From: Argyresthia goedartella
Lineage: Eukaryota; Arthropoda; Insecta; Lepidoptera; Argyresthiidae
Assembly: GCA_949825045.1 (NCBI GenBank)
Contig: OX463829.1
Coordinates: 18,570,715 to 18,634,714 of the forward strand
Reading direction: 5' to 3'
DNA length: 64,000 nt
Shown: piece after piece, positions 32,301-44,164 of the stretch
Layout: every line of letters starts with the position of its first letter
How positions within the stretch are numbered: position 1 is the first letter of the stretch
The notes under the pieces: generated by a model
Told to the model about the DNA's origin: nothing
The model's database searches: none
The model's input: the letters and a program-made list of their open reading frames with translations, nothing else
Position numbers and translations under genes: made by a program

Positions 32301-32685
32301 ATTGATTGGGTTTGACGTTAGTTTTGACGTTAAACTGTAAATAATATTTTATGTAGTAACACGGAATATCTCAAATTAGAGTCCCGACGTCCCTGCAAAT
32401 CCAGCCTTCCGGTTTATGATCTTTCTTTGGCTACCAATTTGTCCTCTGATTGGTCCTTCTCCCTGTTCTCTTCATCATCATCTTTCATATGGATAACAGT
32501 GAATTTATTAGAAATGTACTTACACATTATAAACTTCCCTCACCTAAGTCAATATCGCTCAAAACTTTAGTCGGGATGTTCGCAGTAGCATATGCATATA
32601 CAAGTTTCAGTGTTCGTGTGTACCTTGTTCAAAGAATAAAGTGGCAGGGAAGGCGAATACATTGCTTCGGGGGCCTTCGCTAACT
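32301..32685. other. Unassigned sequence
   Basis: No supported feature was found. Confidence 0.25.
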
Positions 32686-32860
32686 TACCGAGTGTAGAGG
32701 TAACATAGCGAAAGGTGCCCAATGGGATTCTAATACCTAATACCCTAATCCGCTGTCCGTCGCCGGTCTGTTCTTCCACCTGTTTATCAGCGGGCTATAT
32801 CTGATGAACCGTAAAAATTAGACAGGTAAAATGTTAACAAAGTGTATATGTGTGAACCAC
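32686..32860 (+). repeat. Diverged 'gggttcc/ctgtccgtc' family repeat
   Basis: ctaataccctaatccgctgt, ccgtc...ggtctgt and ggctatatctgatgaaccgt correspond to the blocks of the better copy at 34376-34565. Confidence 0.45.
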
Positions 32861-34375
32861 ACCCATTAAGAAAATTAGCAGTTTTTATTCAAGAGATGCT
32901 TTTGATTCATCAAGCCATCTCTTCTTGTAATCGTTTTTTTATGTAACTACTTTACGGTTTTGGAAGTTTTTTATTTACTTGTGTTAGATGATATTGCTTC
33001 TTGCAAAATTTCATGATTAGTTCATGGAAAATGTGTTGCCCTAAAGATTTTTTGAAATATTGCGATATATCTTTTGATTACGCTGAACTAAAACTGAAGG
33101 GTCTAAGAGAGAAAAAATAAAAACGGACGGACGGACGGACAGACTGATGACGCTTTGTGGTAAAAATGCAAAAAAATCATGTCCTTTGTTCGGGCACCCC
33201 CTGTCATTTAACAGCCACAACGCATGTTGAAGTAGATTTTGCGGCGCTCGTTCGCTAAAACTATTGACATCACAAAATTATGAAAATTATTCTCATGGTT
33301 ATTTTGCCTTTGACACTTTTATCGTTTATAGTTTTTCCAAAGTGAAAAGCCCATTGATGGGGACACATTTTACGATTGGGGTGTGATGCGTCAGGGGGAA
33401 GGATTTGTGCGATTGTAACACCACACCCAAAGTTTCAAAACTTTATTATTTGTTTCTCTGAAAACATAGAATCACTCGGCTGTGATACTTCTATACGCCT
33501 CAAGCTCTTCTCTGGACTACCCAACAGCCCGCGGACTTAACTCTGCTCTCCTCGTAAGACAATTGTTTAATTTCCCTGTTTCTTGCTACTATTGATTTCC
33601 GTGTCGGTCCTGATTATATGAGATTAATAGTTTTGTTGGTTTTATCGGTTGACTCTATCTGTGTTGTAATAAGGAATGGGAATATGGTTAATTAGGTTAA
33701 TAGGAGAAAAACTCCTAGAGTCCGTTATTTGATTCCTTTTTCATTTTTAATTCCAAAAATACACCTAATTTTTACTGACCTTCAAGAACTTTGAGAGTAT
33801 AATTTTAAATGCAATAATGATTTGTTATTAAAGGTGGTTACTAAAGAGAACTTTTATTATTTATGGCATTAAAGTACTGCAAAGCATCCTCCAAAAACGA
33901 TTATACATCTATCGGAAAAAAAAGCATTCGTAGCATGAAGGCTTAAAATCCCCGTAATCATTTATGTATCAACAACCAGTGTTTACTGGCCAAGCTACGC
34001 ACCGTTTGAGCGGGAGCCTCCACGCCATTTTATTTGTCTCTCTAAAACATTCGGAGTTTTAGACTACCGTTTTAATCGCGAATAACTCAGGGGAGCACGC
34101 TTGCTGGAAGTGTTAACTTAAATTTGCATAGTTCGACGAAACTTGCACGTTTCGGCGACAGTTTTGGAAGCGAAGGAAACCGCGCAATGCAAATAATGAA
34201 CGTAGTGTACCACCGCCGCCATTTAGCGATAACAATGTTTTAAAGGGATTACCTTATTCTTTACAGCTGCCAGCTCGGCCGGTTGTTTGCACGGATGGCT
34301 TCGACTTTGTTACCGTTGTGTTTATTGCTTTGTCGGCAAAGTAGGGCTTGAATTGTCGCTCTAATATATCTCGGT
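32861..34375. other. Unassigned sequence with a GGAC microsatellite
   Basis: Contains a (GGAC)4-like run at about 33115-33140 and otherwise nothing recognised. Confidence 0.3.
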
Positions 34376-34565
34376 TTTTAGGGTTCCGTACCCGAAGGGT
34401 GAGAAACGGGACCCTATTACTGAGACTTCGCTGTCCGTCCGTCTGTCTGTCTGTCACCAGGCTGTATCTCATGAACCGTGGTAGCTACACAGTTGAAATT
34501 TTCACAGATGATGTATTACTGTTGCCGCAATAACAGCAAATACTAAAATACAGAATAAAATAAAT
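34376..34565 (+). repeat. Dispersed 'gggttccgtacc' repeat
   Basis: tagggttccgtacccgaagg, gggaccctattactgagact, a ctgtccgtccgtctgtctgt tract and ggctgtatctcatgaaccgt. I recognise this from memory as one of the commonest non-coding dispersed repeats of Lepidoptera. Confidence 0.6.
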
Positions 34566-35635
34566 ATTTAAGAGGGCTCCCATACAACAATTATTTCAAT
34601 ACCACATACAAACTTATGAATTGGCACCTGGTTACGTACAAGGAGTGTGAAAGTAGCCGCACCAATTACTTTGTAAACAACATTTTGCTATGTAAATTCC
34701 AAACTATTCACTCCACACCATCCCTACCATTGTACAGTGGTATGGAACTCTTCGAGCGCGAGTTCGACTCGCACTTGACCTTTTTTATTGAATGTACTAT
34801 TTACGTATGAACTGAAAGCTTTATGTTTTTTTATGACGCAAAAGCAGTTCACTTACTGATACAGATAGGTACTTTACTCTGAACAGGATTCCCGGAAAAT
34901 TTGGGCGCAAACTTTACGTTTTATACAGGTGTCCCATAAGTGATGTCCCACAGTGACACCGAAGGTAGAACTACTTTAGGTGCATCGAATAAGCCTAACA
35001 TAATCTCAGTGAAAGTTGTATGTATTTAAGATATCGACGATTTAAAGTTTTTATTCAAATTCCGCATTTTAACACTGTAAGTGCCAACCATTTCTTGGAT
35101 AGCCCTCTCTTTTTGGTTTTTTAATTTCCACACTATCTTGAATAGATAATTAAGACGACAAGCGTGTAATTTTTTTAATACCTAATGTAAAATACTGCCG
35201 TGAAAAAAAATACTACATCCGGTATCAGAAAACACATTTAAAAACTTGCCCATGCTATGCCTATTCTGGATAAGTATAACACTATGTATCATATTGCTAT
35301 GAAAGAGAAATCTATGCCACCCTTATTCCTAAAACCGGGGCTCCATCTATTAAGTAAGGTGAAGGAAAAACATTGTTAACTATCTCATTTGCTACTGAGT
35401 TTTTCATTGGCTGTCCTGTAAAGTCCGTGAGTCATTACGAGAGCGATTCCACTTGGAGGTTAACCATGAGTTAACACGAAAGTATGCTTTTAGCTTGGGG
35501 GTTGGCCGAGAGTCAACAAGATAGCTAAAATACAATGGCCAAATGCACATTGTACATAATACTCGTCAATCGATTGGAAAAAAACAGAAAATAGTTTTCT
35601 AGAACTAACCTCACTTGACAAATATATTTTCTTTG

Positions 35636-36062
35636 TTGCCTCAGAAAACGAAGCCCCTATCCAGATTCTCATCAATGCGGATGATCCTCCTCAAGGAGAT
35701 ATTATTGCTCAAATGGTGGAAGACCTTGCTCAAGAAGCTTCCGCTCGGAATGTGGACGATTCTGCTCAAGAAGTTCCCGTTCAACTACTGGACGCCGGAG
35801 ATATTGACTGCCTTGGGCGATTAAACAGAGGTTTAACCGTGTTACGGTGAGAATAACAATGAAAACTTGTCAAAACTGTGGCTCCCCATACTGAGTAAAG
35901 GGTTGTCTACAGAAACAAAATATAAACTTATAAAAGAGCACATTGTTCCGGACAACTGCCGTTTAATGCAAGCGCCTAGGGCTGACCCCGAAATATCAGA
36001 GGAAATTTCAGATTTGACAAGAAATCGTGACAGAAAAAGGAATCATTACAACAACAACTAGG
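35636..36062 (+). pseudogene. Gag-like retroelement relic
   Basis: The first frame reads SENEAPIQILINADDPPQGD and continues acidic to VPVQLLDAGDI. After stops or a frame change a second frame reads NENLSKLWLPILSKGLSTET, KYKLIKEHIVPDNC and PEISEEISDLTRNRD. The pattern (L---W-P-L-KGL---TK--LI-E---P-NC-L--AP--NPEI---I---RDRD) reminds me of capsid-like proteins encoded by animal retroelements and many orphan ORFs. The superfamily is uncertain. A polyadenylation signal and GACTTT-type tail follow. It lies inside the TIR element, not at its ends. Confidence 0.5.
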
Positions 36063-36084
36063 TATCGGAATAACTGAATGATGT

Positions 36085-36135
36085 TTGCTAAGTATATGTA
36101 AATATCTACAGTAATAAAGTAATTGACTTTGACTT
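36085..36135 (+). repeat. LINE-type 3' tail after the gag-like relic
   Basis: gtttgctaagtatatgtaaa, tatctacagtaataaagt and attgactttgactttgg. This matches the 3' tails at 51-120 (minus) and, less closely, 43860-43912 (plus), including AATAAA and a hexamer-type tail. Confidence 0.65.
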
Positions 36136-36630
36136 TGGCTGCCATTTCACTTGTGAAGTTCGTTTGATCACATATAATTTGTGTTTTGGTTTGTTATGAA
36201 TGTCCAATAGTGACATTGTTTTTTTTTCGTTCAAAAACAATCAGTCTTAAGTAACCGTTAAAAAATCGAGTGACGTCAGGAGTCATATTTTAAACATTAT
36301 TAAAAATAATAATAAGGCAAAATAATAATACTCGAAATATTTAAATAGGTTTCTTAAAATAGGCTAAAATTTCTTAAAATAAAAAAGTACTACGTATATT
36401 TTTTTTGCATCGTGAATCGTCTTGAGTTAGTAGACCCGATAGCGTATTTTTTTTTCAAACCAAAAAAAGAGATGGCCTTTCCAATAAATGTACTAACATT
36501 GTAAAATTAAGATGACGATATCTTGAAATGCATGCAACTTTCTCCACAGTCTTGTAAGGCTTATTCTATGTATCTAAGGAAGGTCTGCCTTCGGTATCGC
36601 TGTGGGCCATGACTTATGGGACATCCTGTA

Positions 36631-37256
36631 AATAATATGCACGAAAAATGCAAAGACTGGATTTCATTAGCATTCTCTTCTTCATTTCATTCTCTTCTCC
36701 GTTTCTTTCTCCTTTCTTCACAAGATGGTACCTACTAATATATTTTATATCCAAATTTGCCTTGAAATTGTTTTAATCATATTTATGTGAGGCATACGTA
36801 TGGATACCTTAACACGCCTTAACCCATAAACTTGTTAAATGCTACTTCACTAGTACTTCAGCCAAATAGTAATTACCTATCTATAGGTAGCTAAATATTA
36901 TTAGACCGTAAACATTAATGCTTCGTACTAAATAAACTTCAATGAAACAGGTATCTAAGATACCCGATTTAGATTCATTTATGTAAGTACGTCTATTTAC
37001 ATACATATTTACTAATAACTGTAAAGTTAATGTGAACCATAAAAATTTGGCTCTCAAAGCCTAGTGACGCCTACCTTAGCTATCCATATTAGAGGGGGGT
37101 CGCATTTCCCTCGATGCAAAGGCGAATATCCTGAGGACAATGTAATATACTTTCTGAGCAGTTTTTCCAAATTCCAATAGATGGCGTTAAAGGGTTGTCC
37201 TTTTTTCCCTTGGAGCATGATGAATGTAGTAATTATGGAAACACATAAACAATTTT
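36631..37256. other. Unassigned sequence
   Basis: No supported feature was found. Confidence 0.25.
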
Positions 37257-37470
37257 GACGACCTCTGTGGCGCTGCGGTTGTGGCTCTGCCTACCATGCG
37301 ACATGTCCCGGGTTCGATCCCCGGCCGCGATAAAGCAAAAAAAATCCCCAGTTCTTGGATGACTATATGTGTATGATGTCGCTGATTCTGATCCCCACGA
37401 CACAGGGTATCCTAGTTTGGGCTCAGAAGCAATGAATATGCCTGTTTATTAATGTTTATGTTTATGTTTT
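37257..37470 (+). mobile_element. tRNA-derived SINE, family A
   Basis: gacgacctctgtggcgctgc, ggttgtggctctgcctacca and tcccgggttcgatccccggc are a well-kept tRNA-like head with A and B boxes. The usual body and the atgtttatgtttatgttttt tail follow. Confidence 0.85.
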
Positions 37471-37483
37471 TTTTTTATTATGC

Positions 37484-37590
37484 GTTAAGGCTAGGCACCC
37501 CGATAGCGTATCTTAGAATTTCACCTTCAGCTTACTTTTGGTGAAATAGGATTCAAGGCTCTTCCAAAATCATTGTGCATTGGCGAGGAA
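37484..37590 (+). repeat. Dispersed short repeat, copy 2
   Basis: ttaaggctaggcaccccg, gaatttcaccttcagcttac and ttttggtgaaataggattca are shared with 29503-29600. It lies directly after the SINE. Confidence 0.55.
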
Positions 37591-37759
37591 ATAAAAAAAA
37601 ATACTTGAACTAAACAAGAAATAAGTAAAATGTATTTTTTTAAACAAAAGCGCGCTCAATATATAATTGATATTTAAAATGAATCAATTGATCAAAATCT
37701 TAAATTAGTATTCATAAAGTAGTATTAGTTTTATTGTATTTTTTATATAAATGACCTGA

Positions 37760-37935
37760 CTTGACCGACGACGTATGATTTGGCTGCTTGAAAAATGCCC
37801 TTCTCGAGCACATGCATTGTAAAAATATCTTAAAAAATGTAGTTTGAAATTAGTCCGTCGCACTCACAACGCGTCGAAGGAGACTGAGCGCGCCGCTCCG
37901 CAGAGCCCCGTGGCATCGCGAGTTGACAACCTCGT
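37760..37935 (-). repeat. GC-rich dispersed repeat fragment, copy 1
   Basis: The minus strand reads gccacggggctctgcggagc, ggcgcgctcagtctccttcg and gcgttgtgagtgcg. The copy at 61170-61222 has gccgcggggctctgcggggc and ggtgcgctcagtctgcttc on the plus strand. Confidence 0.5.
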
Positions 37936-38350
37936 ATAAAATATTATTTAACTTACTAAAAACAAAATGTAAATAGAAAATGTGTTAATTTTAATTTAAC
38001 ATATTTTCTATTGTTTCAACCTTTTTTTATTCCATCTCCGAGAGAATTTCCATTTAGTTGAAAATAATGCATCTGGGAGAAAGGTATATAGTATAATATA
38101 AAGGCATAAAGTTAGTTAGAAGTTTATTTTCACGGCAAGTTCTTCTCTAAAAAGGTAATATATAATTAACATATATTATACCACATTTTTCTACCAACTA
38201 GTTTGGCCTAGAATTGAGGCCAAAGGTGCAATATTAACGCTTGTTCAAACCTAAAATCACTCTTGAGAGCTGAAGCGGTAAGTGATAGAAACATAATTCT
38301 AAATCAAAGAAACAGAAAGAGAAAAATTATTTAGTAACTAATAATTATAG
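37936..38350. other. Unassigned AT-rich sequence
   Basis: No supported feature was found. Confidence 0.25.
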
Positions 38351-38598
38351 ACGACCCGAATGGCCGAGTCGGCAGTGACCCTGCCTGCGACGCCAAGGGT
38401 CCCGGGTCCGAGTCCCGGTGGAGGCAAATATTTGTTTGATGAGAACGGATGTTTGTACCCTAGTCATGGTTGTTTATAATAAGTAAGTATAATATTTATC
38501 TATATAAGTATGGTTATCGTTCTCTAGTACCCAAGATACAGGGAATCCTAGTTTGGGGCTAGATCAATGTGTGTAAGTAGTGTCCAAGGAGTTATTAT
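38351..38598 (+). mobile_element. tRNA-derived SINE, family B, copy 2
   Basis: acgacccgaatggccgagtc, cgggtccgagtcccggtg and gagaacggatgtttgtaccc match copy 1 at 781-1036 along the whole length. Confidence 0.8.
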
Positions 38599-39164
38599 AA
38601 ATGCAAAATTTTTGGATGACGAGCTACCTACAAATATACCTAGAAAGAACTCTGGCTTGCCGTCATTAAAACGACGGTAAGCAGATCCGACACACGGCCA
38701 CCATTTTATGGCCAGTATAAAATTTATAATTCCACCACTCAGCACGTTTTAAGCCTACTTCCTTTTAAGTTCCTTTGTTGTACAGGACGGTGAGGGTAAG
38801 AAACCTTAGTAATTAATTAGGCATTTTTTTACCGGTCTATTGTGTGAGTTGTGTACTATATTTTATTCGTCAATATTTCCGGAGTACTTAGAATCGGAAA
38901 CCTGGTTTAAAGCATGGAAACTTCAATCTCTTATTACCGATCTACTGGCGTGTATATAGGTATGTCGCAGGTTTATAACTAAATCACGCTTTTGATCAAG
39001 AATTATTACTTTTATTTGACAAGATTATTACATTTTTCTATGATAAACCTGAGAAAGCTAGTTTTTGATTAAAATTAAATGCATTAGTTTTATAATAAAA
39101 TCAAGGTTAAAACCCAGACGTTTTACATATTTCATAATTCATAATTCTTCATAATTATTTATTG
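38599..39164. other. Unassigned sequence
   Basis: No supported feature was found. Confidence 0.25.
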
Positions 39165-39260
39165 AACACAGTTATTTTAAAAAGATACATAAGAGAAAAC
39201 ATATGTACAAAAGCGAGCTTATCTCTAAAAAGAGATTACTTCCAGAAAACCAAGTTTATT
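39165..39260 (-). repeat. LINE 3' tail fragment
   Basis: The minus strand reads ttctggaagtaatctctttt, agagataagctcgcttttgt and acatatg, as in the tail at 27880-28005. Confidence 0.5.
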
Positions 39261-40179
39261 TAGTTTTATGTTAAAAACAATATCGGTGGCTATTTTTAAA
39301 ATAAATAAATCGAGACGTTAAACAATGATCTATTTCACATAATTTTACATACATGTGCTAAACATAATTTTTCCACTGATTGCGGGCGCTTCAAGTTTTT
39401 TTCAATATATTCTATTTATAAAACAGTTTGTTGGTTTTTGGCACCAAGAGTTGCATAGCATTATTTCTTCTACAGGCACATCTTTTTGTCTAACACTGCA
39501 GTTAAAATTTTTGCAGGCGCATTGACGCCTTGGCACAGTTATTTCGGTTGACGGTACTGGTTCGTTGAACGTAGTACCAGATATTTAGATACAGTTACAA
39601 TGGAGCCAGACTTAAAGAACAGCAACTGAAGTACCTACCAACTTTGAACAAATCGTTATTTTTATCCATTACCTTTCCTAAAATATTACTTGCGTCCAGT
39701 GGCCCTCTGCCTACTGTATTTTATATTGGCACATAACCTAAAATATTAGAACCAATTTTGATTGCTCCAAATTTTTAGAAGAAGATTCTTTCATGTTCTT
39801 TTCAGATTTTATAAATTTTTATCAGCGTGTTCTCTTTCCGTTAGAATGCTTCTTTTTTTAGGATAAAAGCACAAAAAAACTTCTAATCCATAACCTTGTT
39901 ATTTTCTTTATGAGTTTTAATTTAATCATAAGCCTAAACTAGTTCGGTTTTTCATCAAAAAACTAGATTATCATAACAAAAAGTAAGAATTTTATCTTTT
40001 TCCGGGTCTTGACCAAAAGCCTAGGATTTTTATCAAAATCCTGATATCATCATAAACCTGCGACATATAGTTTTCAAGTCTGCCATCCATTGCCAGCTTA
40101 GCCCATGATTGACTGTATTATATTTTGTATATGGTCACCGATGTAGGTATAATTCATAATTTTTTTATTGTACACACAT
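39261..40179. other. Unassigned AT-rich sequence
   Basis: No supported feature was found. Confidence 0.25.
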
Positions 40180-40260
40180 CATATAAAAATAGTGTACGAA
40201 GACGAGCATATCTCTAACATGAGATCTCTCCAGCAAACGAGGTAGGTAGATATAATCAGC
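40180..40260 (-). repeat. LINE 3' tail fragment, diverged
   Basis: The minus strand reads cctcgtttgctggagagatc, agagatatgctcgtcttcgt and acac, related to 27880-28005. Confidence 0.45.
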
Positions 40261-40510
40261 TTTTTCAGTTCCATGCTCTATGTTTCAGGAATTATAATTT
40301 TATTATCATTCCATACCTTCGCCTTTGTTATCCTTGAAATTATCATATCGTAACCTTTGTATTGCGTGCGTGTCATTTTATAACTTTAAAGCCTGCCTCG
40401 TAAAGATAACGTTAAGGCAATGTAATGTAATGTACCTATAATGAAACAAATTCGGTGTGCTTTCTTAACGAAAATTGGTTAGTTTATTACAACATAATTG
40501 CTTTTCTTGC

Positions 40511-40550
40511 AGTACGTACTTTTGCGTTATCTCACGCAAGTACGTACTGT
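40511..40550. repeat. Hairpin with 17-bp arms
   Basis: cagtacgtacttttgcgt pairs with acgcaagtacgtactg around a short loop, with one unpaired base. Confidence 0.75.
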
Positions 40551-40783
40551 ATAATTAATAGGATATAATGATAGGTAATTAGAGATAGGAACCTGCTTGT
40601 TTAGGAACTCCTTTGTTAAGAAGCGCGTATTGTTATTGAACTTGATCTTAATTAGTTTAAATAAGCGAACATCTAAACTTATATAGAGATAATTCAAAAT
40701 TCGACACTGACTTTAAGAGTTCTATAATGCTAGCAAAACAAAAGAAGATAACTTTGTAGTCAATCGTTTGGGTAGATACAGGT

Positions 40784-40910
40784 CGCGCCAAGTTTTTCTG
40801 TGTCTGAGAGCAGCGTGGAGGGGGCAACCTCTCATTCTCGCTTAGGGCGGGGCGAGGGAGAGAGGTTACCCCCGCCACAAGTCATTCAGACACAGAGAAA
40901 CTTGGAGCGA
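40784..40910. repeat. GC-rich long hairpin
   Basis: gccaagtttttctgtgtctg at 40788 pairs with cagacacagagaaacttgg ending at 40905. Inside, gggggcaacctctc pairs with gagaggttaccccc. The arms are about 58 bp with internal mismatches. No reading frame or target duplication is apparent; it could be a small MITE or a transcribed hairpin. Confidence 0.65.
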
Positions 40911-42339
40911 GCTGAATTACCGCTTATATTATAGTAGTCACATGCGGGTACCTATACTTAAGGCGATACCTCGTCCGTGCAAAGGTCCCCGTTACTCCAG
41001 GCGGAAAGACCCGCAGTGTGAGAGGGACGGAATCGGAAAAAAATGAAAAACCGTAGCGCTAAACAACAGAATAATTGTTTAAAAATAAACTACTCTATTT
41101 TGTTAAAAAGTTTTTTCAGGAGATTTTGCGAATACATAATATCTACATTTTGAACGCAGTTCCACAATGAAATTAGTTAGGATTTCAGAATTACAGGAAA
41201 AAATAATATAATTTAGAGGTGTTTTCGTAATTAAATTCTATCGAGAAAATTTCATCCAATCGCGTTTTTGTTTTGGTGAAAATCTTAATCAAATACTCAA
41301 TAAACGTTTACCCAAAAATCAAATCTGTAGATGACTTCATGGTGGAGTAAATGAATTCGAAAAAAACCCCATTTTATTTTCGTAGCACCTTAATCAAATG
41401 TAATGGCGTTCTTCGTTAAATACGAAACATATACATATATATTGATAGTACTCGCGTAAACCGTATGAGAAAAAGACGTCACGTAGATATGTACCTGTTA
41501 TGTTATGTTGAACCAAGTAGTATGACTTTTGTTTCAAAATACTAAATTCTTCATGAACAACACCACGCTCAATAATGCTAGGAATATAGGTATCTATTCC
41601 TCTGCCATGATGGACAAAAAATATGATTTGTTTGTTATTTATAATGTTTCTGCCATAAAAAGTTAGGACAACGTTTGAATTATTGGCGTTTCGTGTAAAA
41701 AAGTTGTCTTTGTCCTACTCAGAGATTCTCAATGTTTAGTCGGAGAGAAGGTCTCGAAAAGCCGTTCGCAGCCTGGCTGGGAAGGGTGAGTTCATGTGTT
41801 TTGACCGAAGCGAAAAATTTACTTAATAAAATTAGCCAAAAAAGGAATAACCAATTATATTGTACACAGAATCTTACTTAGCGTGGTAAAATCTACATAA
41901 CTAGGATTATTATAAAAATTGTGTTAACTAAACACTTAAACATGCTGCAGGCACGCCGCTACGCTCTGCCGTTCTATAAATTATTTTCGTTTAAATAGGC
42001 CTAGAATAGTAAAGGCCCCAAGAGACTACCATGTGGTACTTAATAGGAGCCCAATCATATACTACGCATGGCGACCGCTCCGAGGGGCGCTGAATGCCGT
42101 GTTTGGCTTGTCGGTGGCACCTATTTTGTTTGGAGACTGACTGTCAAATGCGACGTCTTGCGCCCTTCGCCATGCGAAAGCGATACAATTTTCAGTACAG
42201 AATTGGGGTCCAGGCGGCCTATTGTTGGATGCGCAGCTTTGCTTTGATCGATATAATTAATAATACAAAATTGTATTCTATTTTTCTTCAATGAATTTAA
42301 TGGGTTCTCTGTAGATCTTTTACCGGTAAATAATAAAAT
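40911..42339. other. Unassigned sequence
   Basis: No supported feature was found. An open frame of 66 codons at 42094 has no recognised motif. Confidence 0.25.
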
Positions 42340-42520
42340 TAAAACTAAGTACTTTTTGTTGTTCTTACATGTTCAACCTAATACAACAAATACTTAAAAC
42401 TAAGTATTTTTTCTTATTCTTTCATGTTCAACCTAACACGAAGGATAAAGGGGCCTTCGTTTCACTCACCCCCTTTACCCTCCACTTAAGCTACCGCAGT
42501 GTTTGACGCTTTTACACACA
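42340..42520 (-). repeat. 'GCGGTAGCTTAGG' module, inverted copy
   Basis: The minus strand reads cactgcggtagcttaagtgg, agggtaaagggggtgagtga, ccttcgtgttaggttgaaca, then a partial repetition of the last segment. It is the same module as in the elements at 10680, 26515 and 29207. Confidence 0.55.
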
Positions 42521-43250
42521 TTACCGGCTGCGCATTGGGTATTATATATAAAACCTAGGCAAAGTATAAAATAAATAATATTTCACACATTACCTGCACA
42601 TTTTAGGCAATATATATAGTGCCTAGGATTTATATAGAATACCTGCTTTATATGGATTGCCGGCAAAATATCCACTTAAATGAAAAAAAATAAGTTTCAT
42701 CAGTAGCTGTCTATTTTACCCATTCCGGGGATAGTCACTTGATAGCCTATTTCACATTTTGGGAACCGCAGCAGCTGAAACAGCCCCAAGAAGTTTCACT
42801 ACTGTTGTAAACGTATAAGAATGATTTACACGAGTCGAAAAAAACATGTGACTCGTATTTTGATTCAGCTTACATGTTATTTCATTTCACTTAGTCACGT
42901 GCAGAGTACGATGAAAAATCGCAAAACTGATTACGATGTGCTCTTATATAAATAGAGTAAGTAAAAAGAGGTCATCTGTGAATCTGGAACTGTGCAGTCA
43001 TTTTTTATCCATTATTATATCATTTATTTATTTAAAGCGATGCGGCTTGCTATTGGACGCACCGAAATCCAGTACGATCAATCTATTCTAGATGGACATC
43101 ACTATTAATGAGCAGCAATATATCTATGTATATTAATTAAGTAATTTAATTAATTTACTTTAGTTTAACTTAGTTTAAAAAGGATTTGGTTTGAAAACCA
43201 GTGTTGTGTGCTGCCACTACACCATACAACATATGCTGAAACCAAACTTT
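42521..43250. other. Unassigned AT-rich sequence
   Basis: No supported feature was found. Confidence 0.25.
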
Positions 43251-43334
43251 TTTGACACATACACACACTCAATATATTGACACATTAATTCCATTATTGT
43301 ATCAATATATTGAGTTCTCTGACGTGTGTCAAAT
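43251..43334. repeat. Hairpin with ~30-bp arms
   Basis: ttgacacatacaca and ctcaatatattgacac pair with gtatcaatatattgag and tgacgtgtgtcaaa. The inner 16-bp part is almost perfect. Confidence 0.65.
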
Positions 43335-43539
43335 AAATGCTTTTTGTTTCTTCTTCTTTCTATGGCTCTAGAACAAAAAGTTCCTGTAGAACTGTGCAGT
43401 TTTGTTTACTTATAGTGTTTTAGCGTGTTTTTTTTTCTGCTGGATTAACAATACTACAAATACTTTAAATACTTACTTTTACAAGTCATTTGACTTTCAA
43501 CGACTTTCAAGGGTTAATGCATTCTCTACTACAACATGA

Positions 43540-43912
43540 TACCTCTGGAGATTTAGAAATTTGTCATTATGATCAATTTAAAAACCATCTAAAAACCACT
43601 TTATCTTAAAAGGGATATTACAATATTCAAGAATGCATAAATGACAAGAGTACATGACATTAATCTGAGTCAACACAGAACTCGCTTCTTAATTTTGTTA
43701 TAATGTATTCCTGCATATTTTTTATCATATGTAACTTTTTAACTAGTTAAACAAAAACTATATTTAAAAGAGATCTAAAAATCGATCCATGGAAGTTTCG
43801 TCACCTTACTCTTCCCACAATGGTCTAATCTAGAGAATAAGCAAAAAATACGTTCTAGAGACATATTAATATTTACAAAAAATAAAGGAATTGAATTTGA
43901 ATTTACTTATAT
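43540..43912 (+). repeat. LINE-type 3' terminal fragment, copy 2
   Basis: This is the reverse complement of 51-441 over most of its length (gagatctaaaaatcgatcc, gggatattacaatattcaag) and ends in AATAAAGGAATTGAATTTGA, a signal with a short hexamer-type tail. It is non-coding. Confidence 0.6.
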
Positions 43913-44030
43913 CTACTACTTGATACTCATTTGGGAATGCATGTTTAACGCCTTACTAATATTTTTTATGAAACTTTTTTTAACATAAGTTCCACAAAAA
44001 GGCTAGGCGTTATATGAATAGAAATTACCA

Positions 44031-44164
44031 ACCGCAAATACCCCCTTATCGTTTTGCAATGTTACAGTTACCACATCAAATCTTGGATATACATAGCCTA
44101 CACACACACTACACATTTGATGAAGAAACTGTAACAGTGCAAAACGATGACATAGTATTTGCGG
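44031..44164. repeat. Hairpin with ~50-bp arms
   Basis: accgcaaataccccctta and tcgttttgcaatgttacagt at the left pair with actgtaacagtgcaaaacga and tagtatttgcggg at the right, around a loop of about 33 bases with CA repeats. A 90-codon open frame (44014-44286) runs through both arms and is better explained by the hairpin than by a gene. Confidence 0.7.

Larger units (their letters stand above)
34924..36630. mobile_element. 1.7-kb long-TIR DNA element enclosing a retroelement relic
   Basis: The left end, TACAGGTGTCCCATAAGTGA, is an inverted near-match of the right end (tgacttatgggacatcctgta). The inverted arms extend more than 100 bp through caccgaaggtagaactac, gaataagcct and agatatcg. TA at both tips and the ACAGG start fit the Tc1/mariner superfamily. 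The interior carries no recognisable transposase but holds a gag-like frame (35640-36062) ending in a LINE-type tail (36085-36135). Confidence 0.75.
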
